This document shows, in pieces, positions 17,300 to 26,455 of a stretch of 64,000 bases of DNA. The notes beneath the pieces are model-generated. The model worked only from the letters and a program-made list of their open reading frames with translations, searched no databases and was not told where the DNA came from. Numbering within the stretch: the stretch's first letter is position 1; each line of letters starts with the position of its first letter. Source of the DNA: an uncultured bacterium (GTDB lineage: Bacteria; Bacteroidota; Bacteroidia; Bacteroidales; Bacteroidaceae); assembly GCA_905214625.1 (NCBI GenBank), contig CAJMMQ010000012.1, positions 17,794-81,793 on the forward strand, given 5' to 3'. Position numbers and translations under genes: made by a program.

Positions 17300-18253
17300 A
17301 TGGCAACTGAAAACGACAACAAGAAACACGAGTGCTCACACGAGCATAAGCACGAGACAGAGTTTCCGAAGATGAGCAAATACGAAGAGGCTCTGAGCAA
17401 ATATAATACTGATATAGACGACGCGGAAGTGCGCGAGGCCGTAAAGAATATAATAGCAGAGAAGGTGCACGAGAACGACACGCCGGAGATAAAGAAATTC
17501 CTCTTCGGAAGCATCGAACTGACATCGCTCAAGACCACCGACTCGGAGGAAAGCATACTGGCTTTCACAGAGAAGGTGAACGAGTTTGACGCCACCTACC
17601 CCGACCTGCCCCACGTGGCCACCATCTGCGTTTATCCATGCTTTGCCAAGACCGTGAGCGAGTCGCTCGAAATCGACGGCGTTGAGATAGCCTGCGTATC
17701 AGGCAGCTTCCCGTCTTCACAGGCCGTTATCGAGGTAAAGGTGGCCGAGACGGCGCTGGCCGTAAAGGACGGTGCCACGGAGATAGACATCGTGATGCCC
17801 GTGGGCAAGTTCCTCAGCGGCGACTATGAGGGCGTGGCCGACGACATCAACGAGCTTAAACAGGCATGCGGCGAAGCTCCGATGAAGGTTATTCTCGAGA
17901 CAGGATGCCTCAAGACAGCCTCTAACATCAAGAAGGCTTCAATAATAGCGATGTATGCCGGCGCCGACTATATAAAGACATCTACCGGCAAACTTGAGCC
18001 TGCCGCAACGCCGGAGGCTGCCTACGTGATGTGCCAGGCCATAAAGGAATACTACGACGAGACAGGCATCCAGATTGGTTTTAAGCCCGCAGGAGGCATC
18101 AACTCGGTGATGGACGCACTTATCTACTACACCATCGTTAAAGAGGTTCTGGGCGAAAAATGGCTCACAAACAAGTGGTTCCGCCTCGGTACAAGCCGTC
18201 TGGCCAACATGCTGCTGAGCGAACTGCTCAGCGAAGAGACAAAGTTCTTCTAA
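17300..18253 (+). CDS. deoC: Deoxyribose-phosphate aldolase, N-terminally extended
   Basis: A 317-residue class I aldolase that splits 2-deoxyribose-5-phosphate into glyceraldehyde-3-phosphate and acetaldehyde in deoxynucleoside catabolism. The Schiff-base lysine is in GADYIKTSTGKLEP and the proton-relay lysine in GFKPAGGINSV. The core is usually about 220-260 residues. Here roughly 60-90 N-terminal residues are extra, beginning with a His-rich stretch (HECSHEHKHE, residues 10-19) that could bind a metal ion. It follows the MazG-like gene by 13 bp, linking nucleotide hygiene and salvage. Confidence 0.95.
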   Translation: MATENDNKKHECSHEHKHETEFPKMSKYEEALSKYNTDIDDAEVREAVKNIIAEKVHENDTPEIKKFLFGSIELTSLKTTDSEESILAFTEKVNEFDATYPDLPHVATICVYPCFAKTVSESLEIDGVEIACVSGSFPSSQAVIEVKVAETALAVKDGATEIDIVMPVGKFLSGDYEGVADDINELKQACGEAPMKVILETGCLKTASNIKKASIIAMYAGADYIKTSTGKLEPAATPEAAYVMCQAIKEYYDETGIQIGFKPAGGINSVMDALIYYTIVKEVLGEKWLTNKWFRLGTSRLANMLLSELLSEETKFF

Positions 18254-18261
18254 AAGAGGGA

Positions 18262-18768
18262 TTGTGAGAGCCCGGAGATGATGGGGCCCATAAGACTTAT
18301 GGGGCTGATACAGCATGAGCATAACATGCTAACCGACAGCTGATTAGCAATGTTTTACAGCCTCATAAGTTATTTTTTAACCTTAATAAAAAGCCACGTA
18401 ATGTGGCTGTTAACCTGCATCGAAAACACATGGAAAACAACTTTATACAGCAGTGTGGACACTACAGAGAACTAATCGTTTATCAGAAGGCTGAATGTAT
18501 TTATGACATCACATTTTATTTTGCGCATAAATATCTCGACAAAGCCGACCGCACAATAGACCAGATGATTCAGGCGGCACGCAAAGAATGGCGCAGACTA
18601 AACCAATAATAAGCCAACAAAAACGCAGAGCCTGTCCCTTGAGCAAGCCCTGCGCAATATCTTATATCTCTGATTTTCAACAAATTACAGGTCAAATAAG
18701 TCTCATCACTCCCATAACAGTTCTCATCACTCCCATCAGAGGCCTCATCGCCCCTCACAGCTCTCAGT
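18262..18768. repeat. Repeat-bounded segment around the truncated four-helix-bundle gene
   Basis: The left flank (18262-18306) contains GATGATGGGGCCCATAAG and ACTTATGGGGCTGAT. The right flank has three 21-bp direct repeats starting at 18701, 18722 and 18743 (TCTCATCACTCCCAT type). Its reverse complement (GAGAGC...GGGGCGATGAGG...) resembles the left flank. The two flanks look like degenerate inverted ends of one element carrying the small gene. The rest of the 18254-18784 gap is otherwise empty. Confidence 0.45.
18430..18609 (+). pseudogene. Truncated four-helix-bundle (S23/IVP-like) protein
   Basis: Encodes 59 residues from the ATG at 18430. The stretch YRELIVYQKAECIYDITFYF and then HKYLDKADRTIDQMIQAAR match the first two helices of the four-helix-bundle family related to 23S rRNA intervening-sequence proteins and Avd. 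The family normally continues with SGKQNIVEGS and two more helices; here it breaks off after QAAR into KEWRRLNQ and a stop. I take it as a 3'-truncated remnant. Function of intact members is unclear (probably nucleic-acid binding). Confidence 0.65.
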
Positions 18769-18784
18769 CACACTCTACCCCACT

Positions 18785-19765
18785 TTACTTTGTCCTCTCT
18801 ATGACAAAGCTAAGATAGGCTTCAAGACTGCGGCGAAGGGCATCGTCTGTAACCTCCGTTTCGATAAACTCCATAGCCTCGCGGCGCATTTCCTCCATGC
18901 GTTTCTCGGCATATTCAATGCCCCCGTGCTCCTTGGTATAGTCCACAAGAATGGCTATTTCGTCCTGAGTTATCGTGCGCTCCTTCACCTTGTAGGCCAG
19001 CTTGCGTATGCTGTCGGGCGCCGAGTTGTTCACGGCATATATGGCAGGCAGCGTCAGCTTGCCTTCGGCCATGTCGTTTCCGGTTGGCTTGCCAATTTCC
19101 GACGAGTCGTAATAGTCGAATATGTCGTCTCTTATCTGGAAGATAATGCCCAGCGTCTGACCGAATTTCATGGCCTTGCCTATCCTGCTTTCAGGCATTC
19201 CGGCAGATATCGCGCCCATTGCGCAGCATGCCTCAAAGAGCGCGGCGGTTTTCTGACGTATCACATTATAGTAAATCTCTTCAGAAATTTCGTTGTTGGA
19301 TATGCTCGTAAGCTGCAGAATCTCGCCGTTAGACAGCGTGCGTCCAAGTTCAGCAAGGTATCTAACTATCAGCTCGTTGTGCGTCTCAGCCACATGCAGC
19401 AGCGCCGTAGACAGGATATAGTCGCCTATGAGCACGGCCACCTTGTTGTCATACACGGCGTTAACCGAAGCCTGACCGCGCCTCTCGGTGCTCTCGTCAA
19501 CCACGTCGTCGTGCACCAGACTGGCCGTATGCAGCAGCTCCAGGCCCACTGCGGCGTGCAGTGTGGCGCTGCTCACCGAGCCGTAGTTCTTGGCCATGAG
19601 CAGTATTAGCATGGGGCGCATGCGCTTTCCTGCGCGCTGGCGTATACGGCAGAATATTTCTTCCTGCAGGTTGTCAGTGTGTGTGAGCGATTTGTTGAAC
19701 AGACTGATGAAGTCATCCAGTTCTGCTTTTATGGGCTCCTTAATTAGAGATAAATAATCCATCAT
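18785..19765 (-). CDS. All-trans polyprenyl diphosphate synthase
   Basis: A 326-residue prenyl-transferase condensing isopentenyl diphosphate onto allylic diphosphates. It shows the two Asp-rich metal sites, DDVVDESTERRG (first, DDxxD) and DDIFDYYDSSEIGKPTGND (second). It has KRMRP near the N-terminus and the LxxxVHDD context of long-chain synthases. The product is probably the menaquinone side chain, consistent with the sdhCAB respiratory operon (inference). It is divergently transcribed from polA; a TACTTTTG -7 box lies upstream at 19781-19788 (minus). Confidence 0.93.
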   Translation of the reverse strand: MMDYLSLIKEPIKAELDDFISLFNKSLTHTDNLQEEIFCRIRQRAGKRMRPMLILLMAKNYGSVSSATLHAAVGLELLHTASLVHDDVVDESTERRGQASVNAVYDNKVAVLIGDYILSTALLHVAETHNELIVRYLAELGRTLSNGEILQLTSISNNEISEEIYYNVIRQKTAALFEACCAMGAISAGMPESRIGKAMKFGQTLGIIFQIRDDIFDYYDSSEIGKPTGNDMAEGKLTLPAIYAVNNSAPDSIRKLAYKVKERTITQDEIAILVDYTKEHGGIEYAEKRMEEMRREAMEFIETEVTDDALRRSLEAYLSFVIERTK

Positions 19766-19849
19766 GCTGCAATTTTAATACAAAAGTAATTATTTTATCG
19801 GATTAATGCTAAAAAATTAGTAATTTTACACGTAAAAAACTTATATTAC

Positions 19850-22615
19850 ATGGATAAGCTGTTCCTTTTTGACGCCTACGCGCTGATATACCGCTCGTAT
19901 TACGCATTTATAAAGAACCCCCGTATCAATTCTAAAGGGCTCAACACGTCGGCCGTGATGGGCTTCTGCAACACGCTGCACGAAGTGCTCACGAAAGAAA
20001 AACCCACGTATCTGGGAGTGGCCTTCGACCCCCACGGCCCTACTTTCCGCACCGAAGCCTACGCCGAATATAAGGCGCAAAGAGAGGAAACTCCGGAAGA
20101 CATACGCCGCTCGGTGCCCATAATAAAGAGCCTGCTCAAGGCCATGAACATACCTGTGCTCGAGGCTGAAGGATACGAGGCCGACGACGTTATAGGCACG
20201 CTGGCGCTGAAGGCCGGGGCCGAAGGCATAACAACCTATATGCTAACGCCTGACAAGGACTACGGGCAGCTTGTCAGGGAGAACGTTATTATGTACCGCC
20301 CGCGCCACGGCGGAGGCTACGAGACGCTCGACGCCGAGAAGGTGTGCGCCAAGTATGGCATTGCCAACACCGGCCAGGTAATCGACCTCCTGGGACTGAT
20401 GGGCGACTCGGCCGACAACATTCCGGGATGTCCGGGCGTCGGCGAGAAAACTGCCGTGAGACTTATAGGCGAGTTCGGCAGCGTGGAGCAGCTGCTTGAG
20501 AACACCGACAAGCTGAAGGGCGCGCTCAAGAAAAAAGTTGAGGACAATGCCGAGCAGATAAAATTCTCGAAATTCCTCGCGACGATAAAAACCGACGTGC
20601 CGGTTGAACTCAACCTCGACGAACTGAAGGTGAGCGAACCCGACGCCGACGAACTGCGCAAAATCTTCACCGAACTGGAGTTTAAGGCGCTGGCAGACAA
20701 GTTTCTTAACAAAACTGAAAATAATAAAAAAAGCGTTCAATTACAGCTCGATTTATTCGCAGAAAATGCGACCGACGGCCAAGATTTTTCAAAAAACGCC
20801 AGTCTGAGAGCGTTAAACGACCAGCCGCATACGTACAAACTCGTTGATAATGAGGAAGAAATGAAGAAAATCTGTGATTATTTTATGACAAAAAAAATTC
20901 TAAGTCTAGACACAGAAACCACTTCAACGAGCGCAATCGATGCCGAACTGGTGGGTTTGAGCTTTTCGGTGAAGGAATTTGAGGCCTTCTACGTGCCCGT
21001 TCCGGCCAATCGTGAAGAAGCGCAAAAGATAGTTAACATATTTAAACCTCTATACGAAAACCCCGAAATTCTCAAAGTGGGACAAAACATCAAGTACGAC
21101 ATGGAGGTGCTGGCAGGTTACGGCGTGAGCGTGGCCGGCCAACTGTTCGACACTATGATAGCCCACTACCTCATACAGCCCGAGCTGCGCCACAACATGG
21201 ACTACATGGCCGAGACGTGCCTCGGCTACCAGACCATACACATAGACGAGCTTATCGGGCCGAAGGGCAAGAAGCAGAAGTCGATGAGAGACCTGCCGCC
21301 CGAACAGATAGTAGACTATGCCGCCGAGGACGCCGACGTAACGCTGCGCCTGAAAAACCATCTTGAGCCGAAGCTCAAGGAGGTGGGCGCCACGCAGCTG
21401 TTCACCGAGATAGAGATGCCGCTGGTGCGGGTGCTGGCCGACATGGAGCTAAACGGAGTAAGGATAGACACGGCGGCGCTGGCCGAGACGTCGGAGATTC
21501 TTACACAAAGGCTCAACGACATTGAGAAGCACATATACGGACTGGCCGGCGAGGAGTTTAACATAGCGTCGCCGAAGCAGGTGGGCGAAATTCTGTTCGG
21601 CAAGCTGAAGATAGTGGAGAAAGCCAAGAAAACAAAGAAGGGACAGTATGTAACGTCGGAAGAAGTGCTGCAACAACTCGCCGGAAAGCACGAGATTGTG
21701 GGCAAGATACTGGAACACAGAGGGTTAAAGAAGCTCCTCGGCACATATGTAGACGCCCTGCCGAAGCTGATAAACCCGCGGACGGGACACATACACACGT
21801 CGTTCAACCAGACGGCCACGGCCACCGGCCGCCTGTCGTCGTCTGACCCCAACCTGCAGAACATACCCGTGCGCGGCGAGGACGGCAAGGAGATACGCAA
21901 GGCGTTCATACCCGAGGAGGGCTGCCTGTTCTTCTCGGCCGACTACAGTCAGATTGAGCTGCGCGTGATGGCTCATCTCAGCGGCGACGAAAACATGATA
22001 GAAGCCTTCCGCTCTGGTTACGACATACATGCCGCAACGGCCGCAAAGATATACAAGAAAGACATAGCCGACGTTACGCGCGACCAGCGCACCAAAGCCA
22101 AGCGCGCCAACTTCGGCATAATATACGGCATCACGGTGTTCGGCCTGGCCGAGCGCTTGGACATAAGCCGACAGGAGGCGTCGCAGCTGATAGACGGCTA
22201 CTTCATCACCTTCCCCAAGGTGCACGAATACATGGAGCAGGCAAAGCGCACGGCGCGCGAGCACGGCTACGTGGAGACATTCTTCCGCCGCCGCCGCTAT
22301 CTGCCCGACATCAACTCGCACAACGCCACGGTGCGCGGATTTGCCGAGCGCAACGCCATAAACGCCCCGATACAAGGCTCGGCCGCCGACATAATAAAAG
22401 TGGCCATGATACGCATACACAAGCGCTTCAAGGACGAAAATCTGCGCTCAAAGATGATTCTGCAGGTGCACGACGAACTCAACTTCAGCGTTGTGCCGGA
22501 GGAGAAAGAAACCGTTGAGCGCATAGTGCTCGAGGAGATGCAGGGAGCCTACAAGCTCGACGTTCCGCTGGTGGCCGACAGCGGATGGGGCGCAAACTGG
22601 CTCGAGGCACATTGA
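19850..22615 (+). CDS. polA: DNA polymerase I
   Basis: A 921-residue repair and Okazaki-fragment polymerase with three domains. The 5'-nuclease domain covers residues 1 to about 290 (LFLFDAYALIYRSYYAF, EADDVIGTLA, LMGDSADNIPG). The 3'-5' exonuclease has intact catalytic residues (LDTETT, NIKYD, YAAED), so proofreading is probably active. The polymerase domain has motif A (DYSQIELRVMAHLSGDE), the O-helix region (KRANFGIIYG) and motif C (VHDEL). The length is normal. A strong terminator follows. Confidence 0.98.
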   Translation: MDKLFLFDAYALIYRSYYAFIKNPRINSKGLNTSAVMGFCNTLHEVLTKEKPTYLGVAFDPHGPTFRTEAYAEYKAQREETPEDIRRSVPIIKSLLKAMNIPVLEAEGYEADDVIGTLALKAGAEGITTYMLTPDKDYGQLVRENVIMYRPRHGGGYETLDAEKVCAKYGIANTGQVIDLLGLMGDSADNIPGCPGVGEKTAVRLIGEFGSVEQLLENTDKLKGALKKKVEDNAEQIKFSKFLATIKTDVPVELNLDELKVSEPDADELRKIFTELEFKALADKFLNKTENNKKSVQLQLDLFAENATDGQDFSKNASLRALNDQPHTYKLVDNEEEMKKICDYFMTKKILSLDTETTSTSAIDAELVGLSFSVKEFEAFYVPVPANREEAQKIVNIFKPLYENPEILKVGQNIKYDMEVLAGYGVSVAGQLFDTMIAHYLIQPELRHNMDYMAETCLGYQTIHIDELIGPKGKKQKSMRDLPPEQIVDYAAEDADVTLRLKNHLEPKLKEVGATQLFTEIEMPLVRVLADMELNGVRIDTAALAETSEILTQRLNDIEKHIYGLAGEEFNIASPKQVGEILFGKLKIVEKAKKTKKGQYVTSEEVLQQLAGKHEIVGKILEHRGLKKLLGTYVDALPKLINPRTGHIHTSFNQTATATGRLSSSDPNLQNIPVRGEDGKEIRKAFIPEEGCLFFSADYSQIELRVMAHLSGDENMIEAFRSGYDIHAATAAKIYKKDIADVTRDQRTKAKRANFGIIYGITVFGLAERLDISRQEASQLIDGYFITFPKVHEYMEQAKRTAREHGYVETFFRRRRYLPDINSHNATVRGFAERNAINAPIQGSAADIIKVAMIRIHKRFKDENLRSKMILQVHDELNFSVVPEEKETVERIVLEEMQGAYKLDVPLVADSGWGANWLEAH

Positions 22616-22693
22616 GGCAATTAAGAAGTAAAAATTAAGAATTAAAAAAAGACTGTCAAATGGATTGAAAATCAAAGACAGAGAAACTGCATA

Positions 22694-22756
22694 ACGGCCT
22701 TTTCAGAGTGTCGCAAGTATAACGACGGAACCCTGAAAAGGCCGTAATTTTTTATT
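22694..22756 (+). terminator. Terminator after polA
   Basis: The 13-bp arms ACGGCCTTTTCAG (22694-22706) and CTGAAAAGGCCGT (22733-22745) pair perfectly and run into TAATTTTTT. The arm sequence resembles the AAAGGCC core of the 22-bp elements. Confidence 0.8.
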
Positions 22757-22977
22757 GTAGGGCCGCATCAAGATAAAACAATCAATTAAACACAAATCCC
22801 GATGCGGTTTGGGATAAATTACAAAGACATAAAATATCAGCACACAACAGCATGCCACACAGAACTTAACCGCACATAAACAGACATGAAGAGCCTATGC
22901 CACGACACGCCGGCAAACTACCGGACACACGCAATACGGCCAAAGACGCAACGGCTGACCGCTACGCCCAAATTTCT

Positions 22978-23065
22978 AAAAGCACACCTTTCGCCTTACA
23001 AAAGGCAGCCTTTCAGCCCCTAATACGCCACCTTTCGCATCACAAAACACGGCATATTGCAACAC
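22978..23065. repeat. 22-bp-period intergenic element, copy 4
   Basis: Units start at 22978, 23000, 23022 and 23044, all 22 bp apart. The third (GCCACCTTT) and fourth (AAAACACGGCATATTGCAA) match units 3 and 4 of copies 2, 3 and 5 in order. The rest of the 22616-23264 gap shows no gene; a TATATTTG box at 23220 precedes the next CDS. Confidence 0.8.
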
Positions 23066-23219
23066 ATTAATTATCAAGCGGTTACACACACGCACAATGT
23101 CAGCTAAATTAAGAACGGGCTGCATACTGAAAAGACATGGAACAATATTTAACCAAAAAACTAATTAAAAAGAACAGAAATCTAAATACTACTGCAACCG
23201 AAAATTCATTAAAAAACAT

Positions 23220-23227
23220 TATATTTG
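23220..23227 (+). promoter_or_regulatory. -7 element for the PRiA4-PAS gene
   Basis: TATATTTG matches TAnnTTTG and lies 38 bp before the ATG. Confidence 0.5.
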
Positions 23228-23264
23228 CCATGCAAAACATTTATAACATAATTTATCTAATTCT

Positions 23265-24248
23265 ATGGCATACCAATTTAAGATTAAACTGCAGAACGTA
23301 AAAAAACCGCCCGTGTGGCGAAGAATAATAATACCTGAGAATTATACTTTTGAGGAGTTTCACCACACAATACAAATCAGCTTCGGATGGAACAACGAAC
23401 ATCTGCACAAGTTCGGCAACAAGGCCTACGGAGGCACTCTGGAAATTACGTCAAAATACATCGAAGATGACGAAAGCCAATTTGACTTCGGCCTGTATAA
23501 CGAGCTGGCGGTAAAAAAACTGAACGAACACGAAACGAAGCTGAGCGACGTGTTCGGCGAGGGCATCAGAAAACTGATGTATGTATATGACTTCGGCGAC
23601 GACTGGATTCATGAGATTACGCTCGAAGATATTCTGACCGTGATATACCCCCACCCCGTGTGCACGGGCGGCAAAGGCTGCTGCCCGCCCGAAAACTGCG
23701 GCGGACCGATGGCCTACGAGATGATGAAAGACATACTGGACGGGATTCCCAACAGCAGGGAAGCCCGCGACATAAGGATTGAGCTGGGGCTTAAAAAGGG
23801 AGAGAAAATTGACAACTATAAGATAGACCTGGACGAAATTAACCTGAGCCTTAAGAACATTAAGATGTTTGTGGATGAAGACATCGACGGGGACGACGAC
23901 CTGTTTGAGCCGTTCTACGACGACGAGTGGGCTGAGCAGATGCACTGCGCCGTAACAGTGTGCGATGTTGACGGAAAGATACTGTACATGAACGAGAAGT
24001 CGCGCGCCACGTTTGCCAAGCACGGCGACCTTATCGGTCAGAATCTCTTTAAATGCCACAGCCCGGAGTCGCAGGCCAAGATACGCGAACTGCTGGCCAC
24101 AGACGGCACAAATTCGTACACAATAGAGAAAAACGGCGTGAAGAAAATGATATACCAGACAACATGGAAACGCGACGGAGAAGTGGCCGGACTGGTGGAG
24201 ATATCAATGGAGATACCCGAGACGATGCCGCATTATGTAAGGAGCTGA
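23265..24248 (+). CDS. Fusion of a pRiA4b ORF-3-like domain with a PAS sensor-type domain
   Basis: 327 residues. Residues 1 to about 190 match the plasmid pRiA4b ORF-3 family (MAYQFKIKLQNVKKPPVWRRI opens it, then FGWNNEHLHKF, YDFGDDWIHEI and a Cys-rich CTGGKGCCPPENCGG). Residues about 225-327 form a separate PAS-like module (CDVDGKILYMNEKSRATFAKHGDLIGQNLFKCHSPES..., NSYTIEKNGVKKMIYQT). That module is familiar as a stand-alone small 'PAS sensor' in Bacteroidales (from memory). An acidic linker (DEDIDGDDDLFEPFYDDE) joins them. Neither half has an established biochemical role. The joint reads cleanly, without frameshift. Confidence 0.8.
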   Translation: MAYQFKIKLQNVKKPPVWRRIIIPENYTFEEFHHTIQISFGWNNEHLHKFGNKAYGGTLEITSKYIEDDESQFDFGLYNELAVKKLNEHETKLSDVFGEGIRKLMYVYDFGDDWIHEITLEDILTVIYPHPVCTGGKGCCPPENCGGPMAYEMMKDILDGIPNSREARDIRIELGLKKGEKIDNYKIDLDEINLSLKNIKMFVDEDIDGDDDLFEPFYDDEWAEQMHCAVTVCDVDGKILYMNEKSRATFAKHGDLIGQNLFKCHSPESQAKIRELLATDGTNSYTIEKNGVKKMIYQTTWKRDGEVAGLVEISMEIPETMPHYVRS

Positions 24249-24255
24249 AATATAT

Positions 24256-24457
24256 GAGGAGTTAAAGGAGTTAGAGCAGTTAAAGTAGTTAAAGTCATAT
24301 GCTTTGAGAATAAAAGAAAGTATATACCTTTCAGTAAAAAAAATTAGAGGAGTTAACGTAGCCAAAAGTCTTTAAATAAGGTCTTGACAGGCAAATAAAC
24401 AGCCGCAAGACATTCGACTTTAACTACTTTAACTCCTCTAACTATTTTAACTACTTA
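24256..24457. repeat. 9-bp-repeat inverted element, copy B
   Basis: The left arm starts 8 bp after the preceding stop (GAGTTAAAGGAGTTAGAGCAG..., ending GTTAAAGTCATATGCTTT). The right arm (24414-24457) is the inverse (GACTTTAACTACTTTAACTCC...). The intervening 110 bp is AT-rich and non-coding. It lies between convergent genes. Confidence 0.7.
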
Positions 24458-24462
24458 ACCGA

Positions 24463-26214
24463 TTAATACAGCTTTGTCTTTCCGGCCAGCGTGTCGTGGT
24501 TGTTCTTCAGGTCAGTCCAGTCAACCTTCACCTTGGTGCTGATACCGTTGATATACTTCTCAATGTTGGTATATCCGTCGCCCGTGCAGTCGCCGTTGGC
24601 GTCAGAGGGGTCGTTGGGGTTCAGTCCGTTGGCTATCTCCCAGTCGTCGGGCATGCCGTCGCCGTCGCTGTCAACACGAGGCTCACCCTTATATTCGGGA
24701 TATCCGCCCATCTGGGCCGGGTCTGTTATGATGCCGTACTTGTAAGAGTCGTTTTCAAGGCGGCGGTACTTGAACAGGCCGTCCTCGTTCTGCGACTTCT
24801 CGCTCAGGCCGGTAACGTCACCATAAGGATGCTCCTTAGACAGCTTCTTTACGTAATAAGCCTGGCCCGTGCGCACTTCCTCGACGATGCGCTGGTCTAT
24901 GATGTCGCGTGTAGGCAGGGTTGCGCCCACGTTGTCGAGCACGTAGTCGAAGGTCTTTTCAGACGGTATGATGGTCATATGGGGCATCTCGAACGGCTCG
25001 TTCGACTTCATCAGGGCCATTACGTCCTCGGGTATTCCGCCCTCGCCCTTCAGGTCCTTGTCGGCTATCTGTATGCCTCCGTCCCAGTTGTCCTTGGTCA
25101 CTGCCTCGTTGCCCTCAACGATGTTGCCTGTTGCATAGACGCGGCCGAACTGCTGGTACGGGAACAGCTTGTTGCTGCGGCTCTCGGTCTTCACGATGCG
25201 GTAGCTTATCGGTGAGTCTTTCGGAGTGAGAGGTCCGGGTTTGTAGTAGTTGTTGATGAAGTTGCTCATGGTAGAGAACTCGCCTCCGTCGGCAGTACGG
25301 TGAACCCAGTTGTAGACGATGTTGTTCACGAAGTTGAACACGCCGCCCCAGCCGATTGACGGGTTACGGCCGGTGTTGTCGGCCCAGAGGTTGCGCATGA
25401 ACGATGCATTCTCGCCGCCGATTGTAGAGCCGAATGCGTGGTTGTACGTGTCGAGAGCCTTGGCCGAAATGGTGTTCTGTATGGTCACGTTGACCGTAGG
25501 CACCTTGCGCGAGGGCTTGCCGTCGCCCATGTCGAACATGTGGCGGTAGAACGAGATGTTCTCGTCAAGACCCCATTCGCACGAACAGTGGTCTATCATA
25601 ATGTTTCCAACAGGATTTCCGCCGAAAGAGTCCTCACGGTTCCACACGTTGGTGTTGCCGCGGCGGAAGCGCATGTGGCGCACGATAACGTCGTGAGTGT
25701 CAACCTGGAACGACTCTCCTGCAATGCAGATACCGTCGCCGGGAGCTGTCTGTCCTGCAATAGTAACGTAAGGAGCACGCAGGAACACGGGAGTCTTAAG
25801 GAAAATTGTGCCGCTCACGTTGAACACTATGATGCGCGCGCCACCCTGCTCACAGGCCCAGCGGAACGAGCCTGGGCCGTCGTCGTTGAGGTTAGTCACT
25901 ACGAGCACCTTGCCGCCGCGTCCTCCGGCAGTGTACATACCGCCGCCTTCAGCACCCGGGAATGCGGGAATCTTAGCCTGCTTCAGGTCGTAAGGACGCG
26001 AAGCCCATGGCACATACGGACGGCCTTCCATGGCCTCTTTCTTCACGATGGGGAATGCTACCTGCCAAGCAGAGTCTGAATGAGCCTCCCACTCGGCACG
26101 CTGAGCCTCATACTTTGCCTTTGCCTCGGCAGTAATCTGAGGATACTGAGCCATAGCTGACTGCGAGCCAAAAGCCATGGCTACAGCAGCAATTGCCAAT
26201 GTTTTTTTATCCAT
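24463..26214 (-). CDS. Secreted pectate lyase (PL1-like) with C-terminal Asp-rich calcium-binding segment
   Basis: A 583-residue secreted enzyme with a signal peptide (MDKKTLAIAAVAMAFGSQSAMA). The parallel beta-helix region begins AFPGAEGGGMYTAGGRGGKV and contains DGPGSFRWAC, a DHCSCEWGLDENISFY segment and several N/V ladders, as in Bacteroidetes pectate lyases that cleave polygalacturonate by beta-elimination. Near the C-terminus, DSDGDGMPDDWEIANGLNP and DPSDANGDCTGDGYTN are thrombospondin-type-3/dockerin-like calcium loops. No SusCD pair adjoins it, so it is not in a visible polysaccharide utilisation locus. Activity is inferred from family. Confidence 0.85.
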   Translation of the reverse strand: MDKKTLAIAAVAMAFGSQSAMAQYPQITAEAKAKYEAQRAEWEAHSDSAWQVAFPIVKKEAMEGRPYVPWASRPYDLKQAKIPAFPGAEGGGMYTAGGRGGKVLVVTNLNDDGPGSFRWACEQGGARIIVFNVSGTIFLKTPVFLRAPYVTIAGQTAPGDGICIAGESFQVDTHDVIVRHMRFRRGNTNVWNREDSFGGNPVGNIMIDHCSCEWGLDENISFYRHMFDMGDGKPSRKVPTVNVTIQNTISAKALDTYNHAFGSTIGGENASFMRNLWADNTGRNPSIGWGGVFNFVNNIVYNWVHRTADGGEFSTMSNFINNYYKPGPLTPKDSPISYRIVKTESRSNKLFPYQQFGRVYATGNIVEGNEAVTKDNWDGGIQIADKDLKGEGGIPEDVMALMKSNEPFEMPHMTIIPSEKTFDYVLDNVGATLPTRDIIDQRIVEEVRTGQAYYVKKLSKEHPYGDVTGLSEKSQNEDGLFKYRRLENDSYKYGIITDPAQMGGYPEYKGEPRVDSDGDGMPDDWEIANGLNPNDPSDANGDCTGDGYTNIEKYINGISTKVKVDWTDLKNNHDTLAGKTKLY

Positions 26215-26393
26215 AAACAGAAAATATTTTAATTAATAATGATGTTTCTGAAAATATAGACGCACTTTATTGCCAAAAGTACGCTTTGTTTAACAAACTT
26301 TTATATTTATCCCCTATTTTGTCTTCAAAATGCTCTTGTGTCGCGCCAAGGCACGCGCTGTAATGTTATTAGTCATTAATTATCGGTTATTCA

Positions 26394-26424
26394 TTGTTCT
26401 TTCGTCAAAAAAGCATTAACTTTG
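26394..26424 (+). promoter_or_regulatory. Promoter of ychF
   Basis: TTG at 26394-26396 and TAACTTTG at 26417-26424 give about 20 bp spacing, matching the Bacteroidetes -33/-7 pattern. It lies about 32 bp before the ATG. Confidence 0.6.
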
Positions 26425-26455
26425 CACACAGAAAATTTATAAACGTTTATAAGAC

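Noticed and set aside
24463..26214. Pectate lyase as part of a polysaccharide utilisation locus
   Set aside because: No SusC/SusD pair or sensor regulator adjoins either pectate lyase; the TonB receptor at the window start is 23 kb away.
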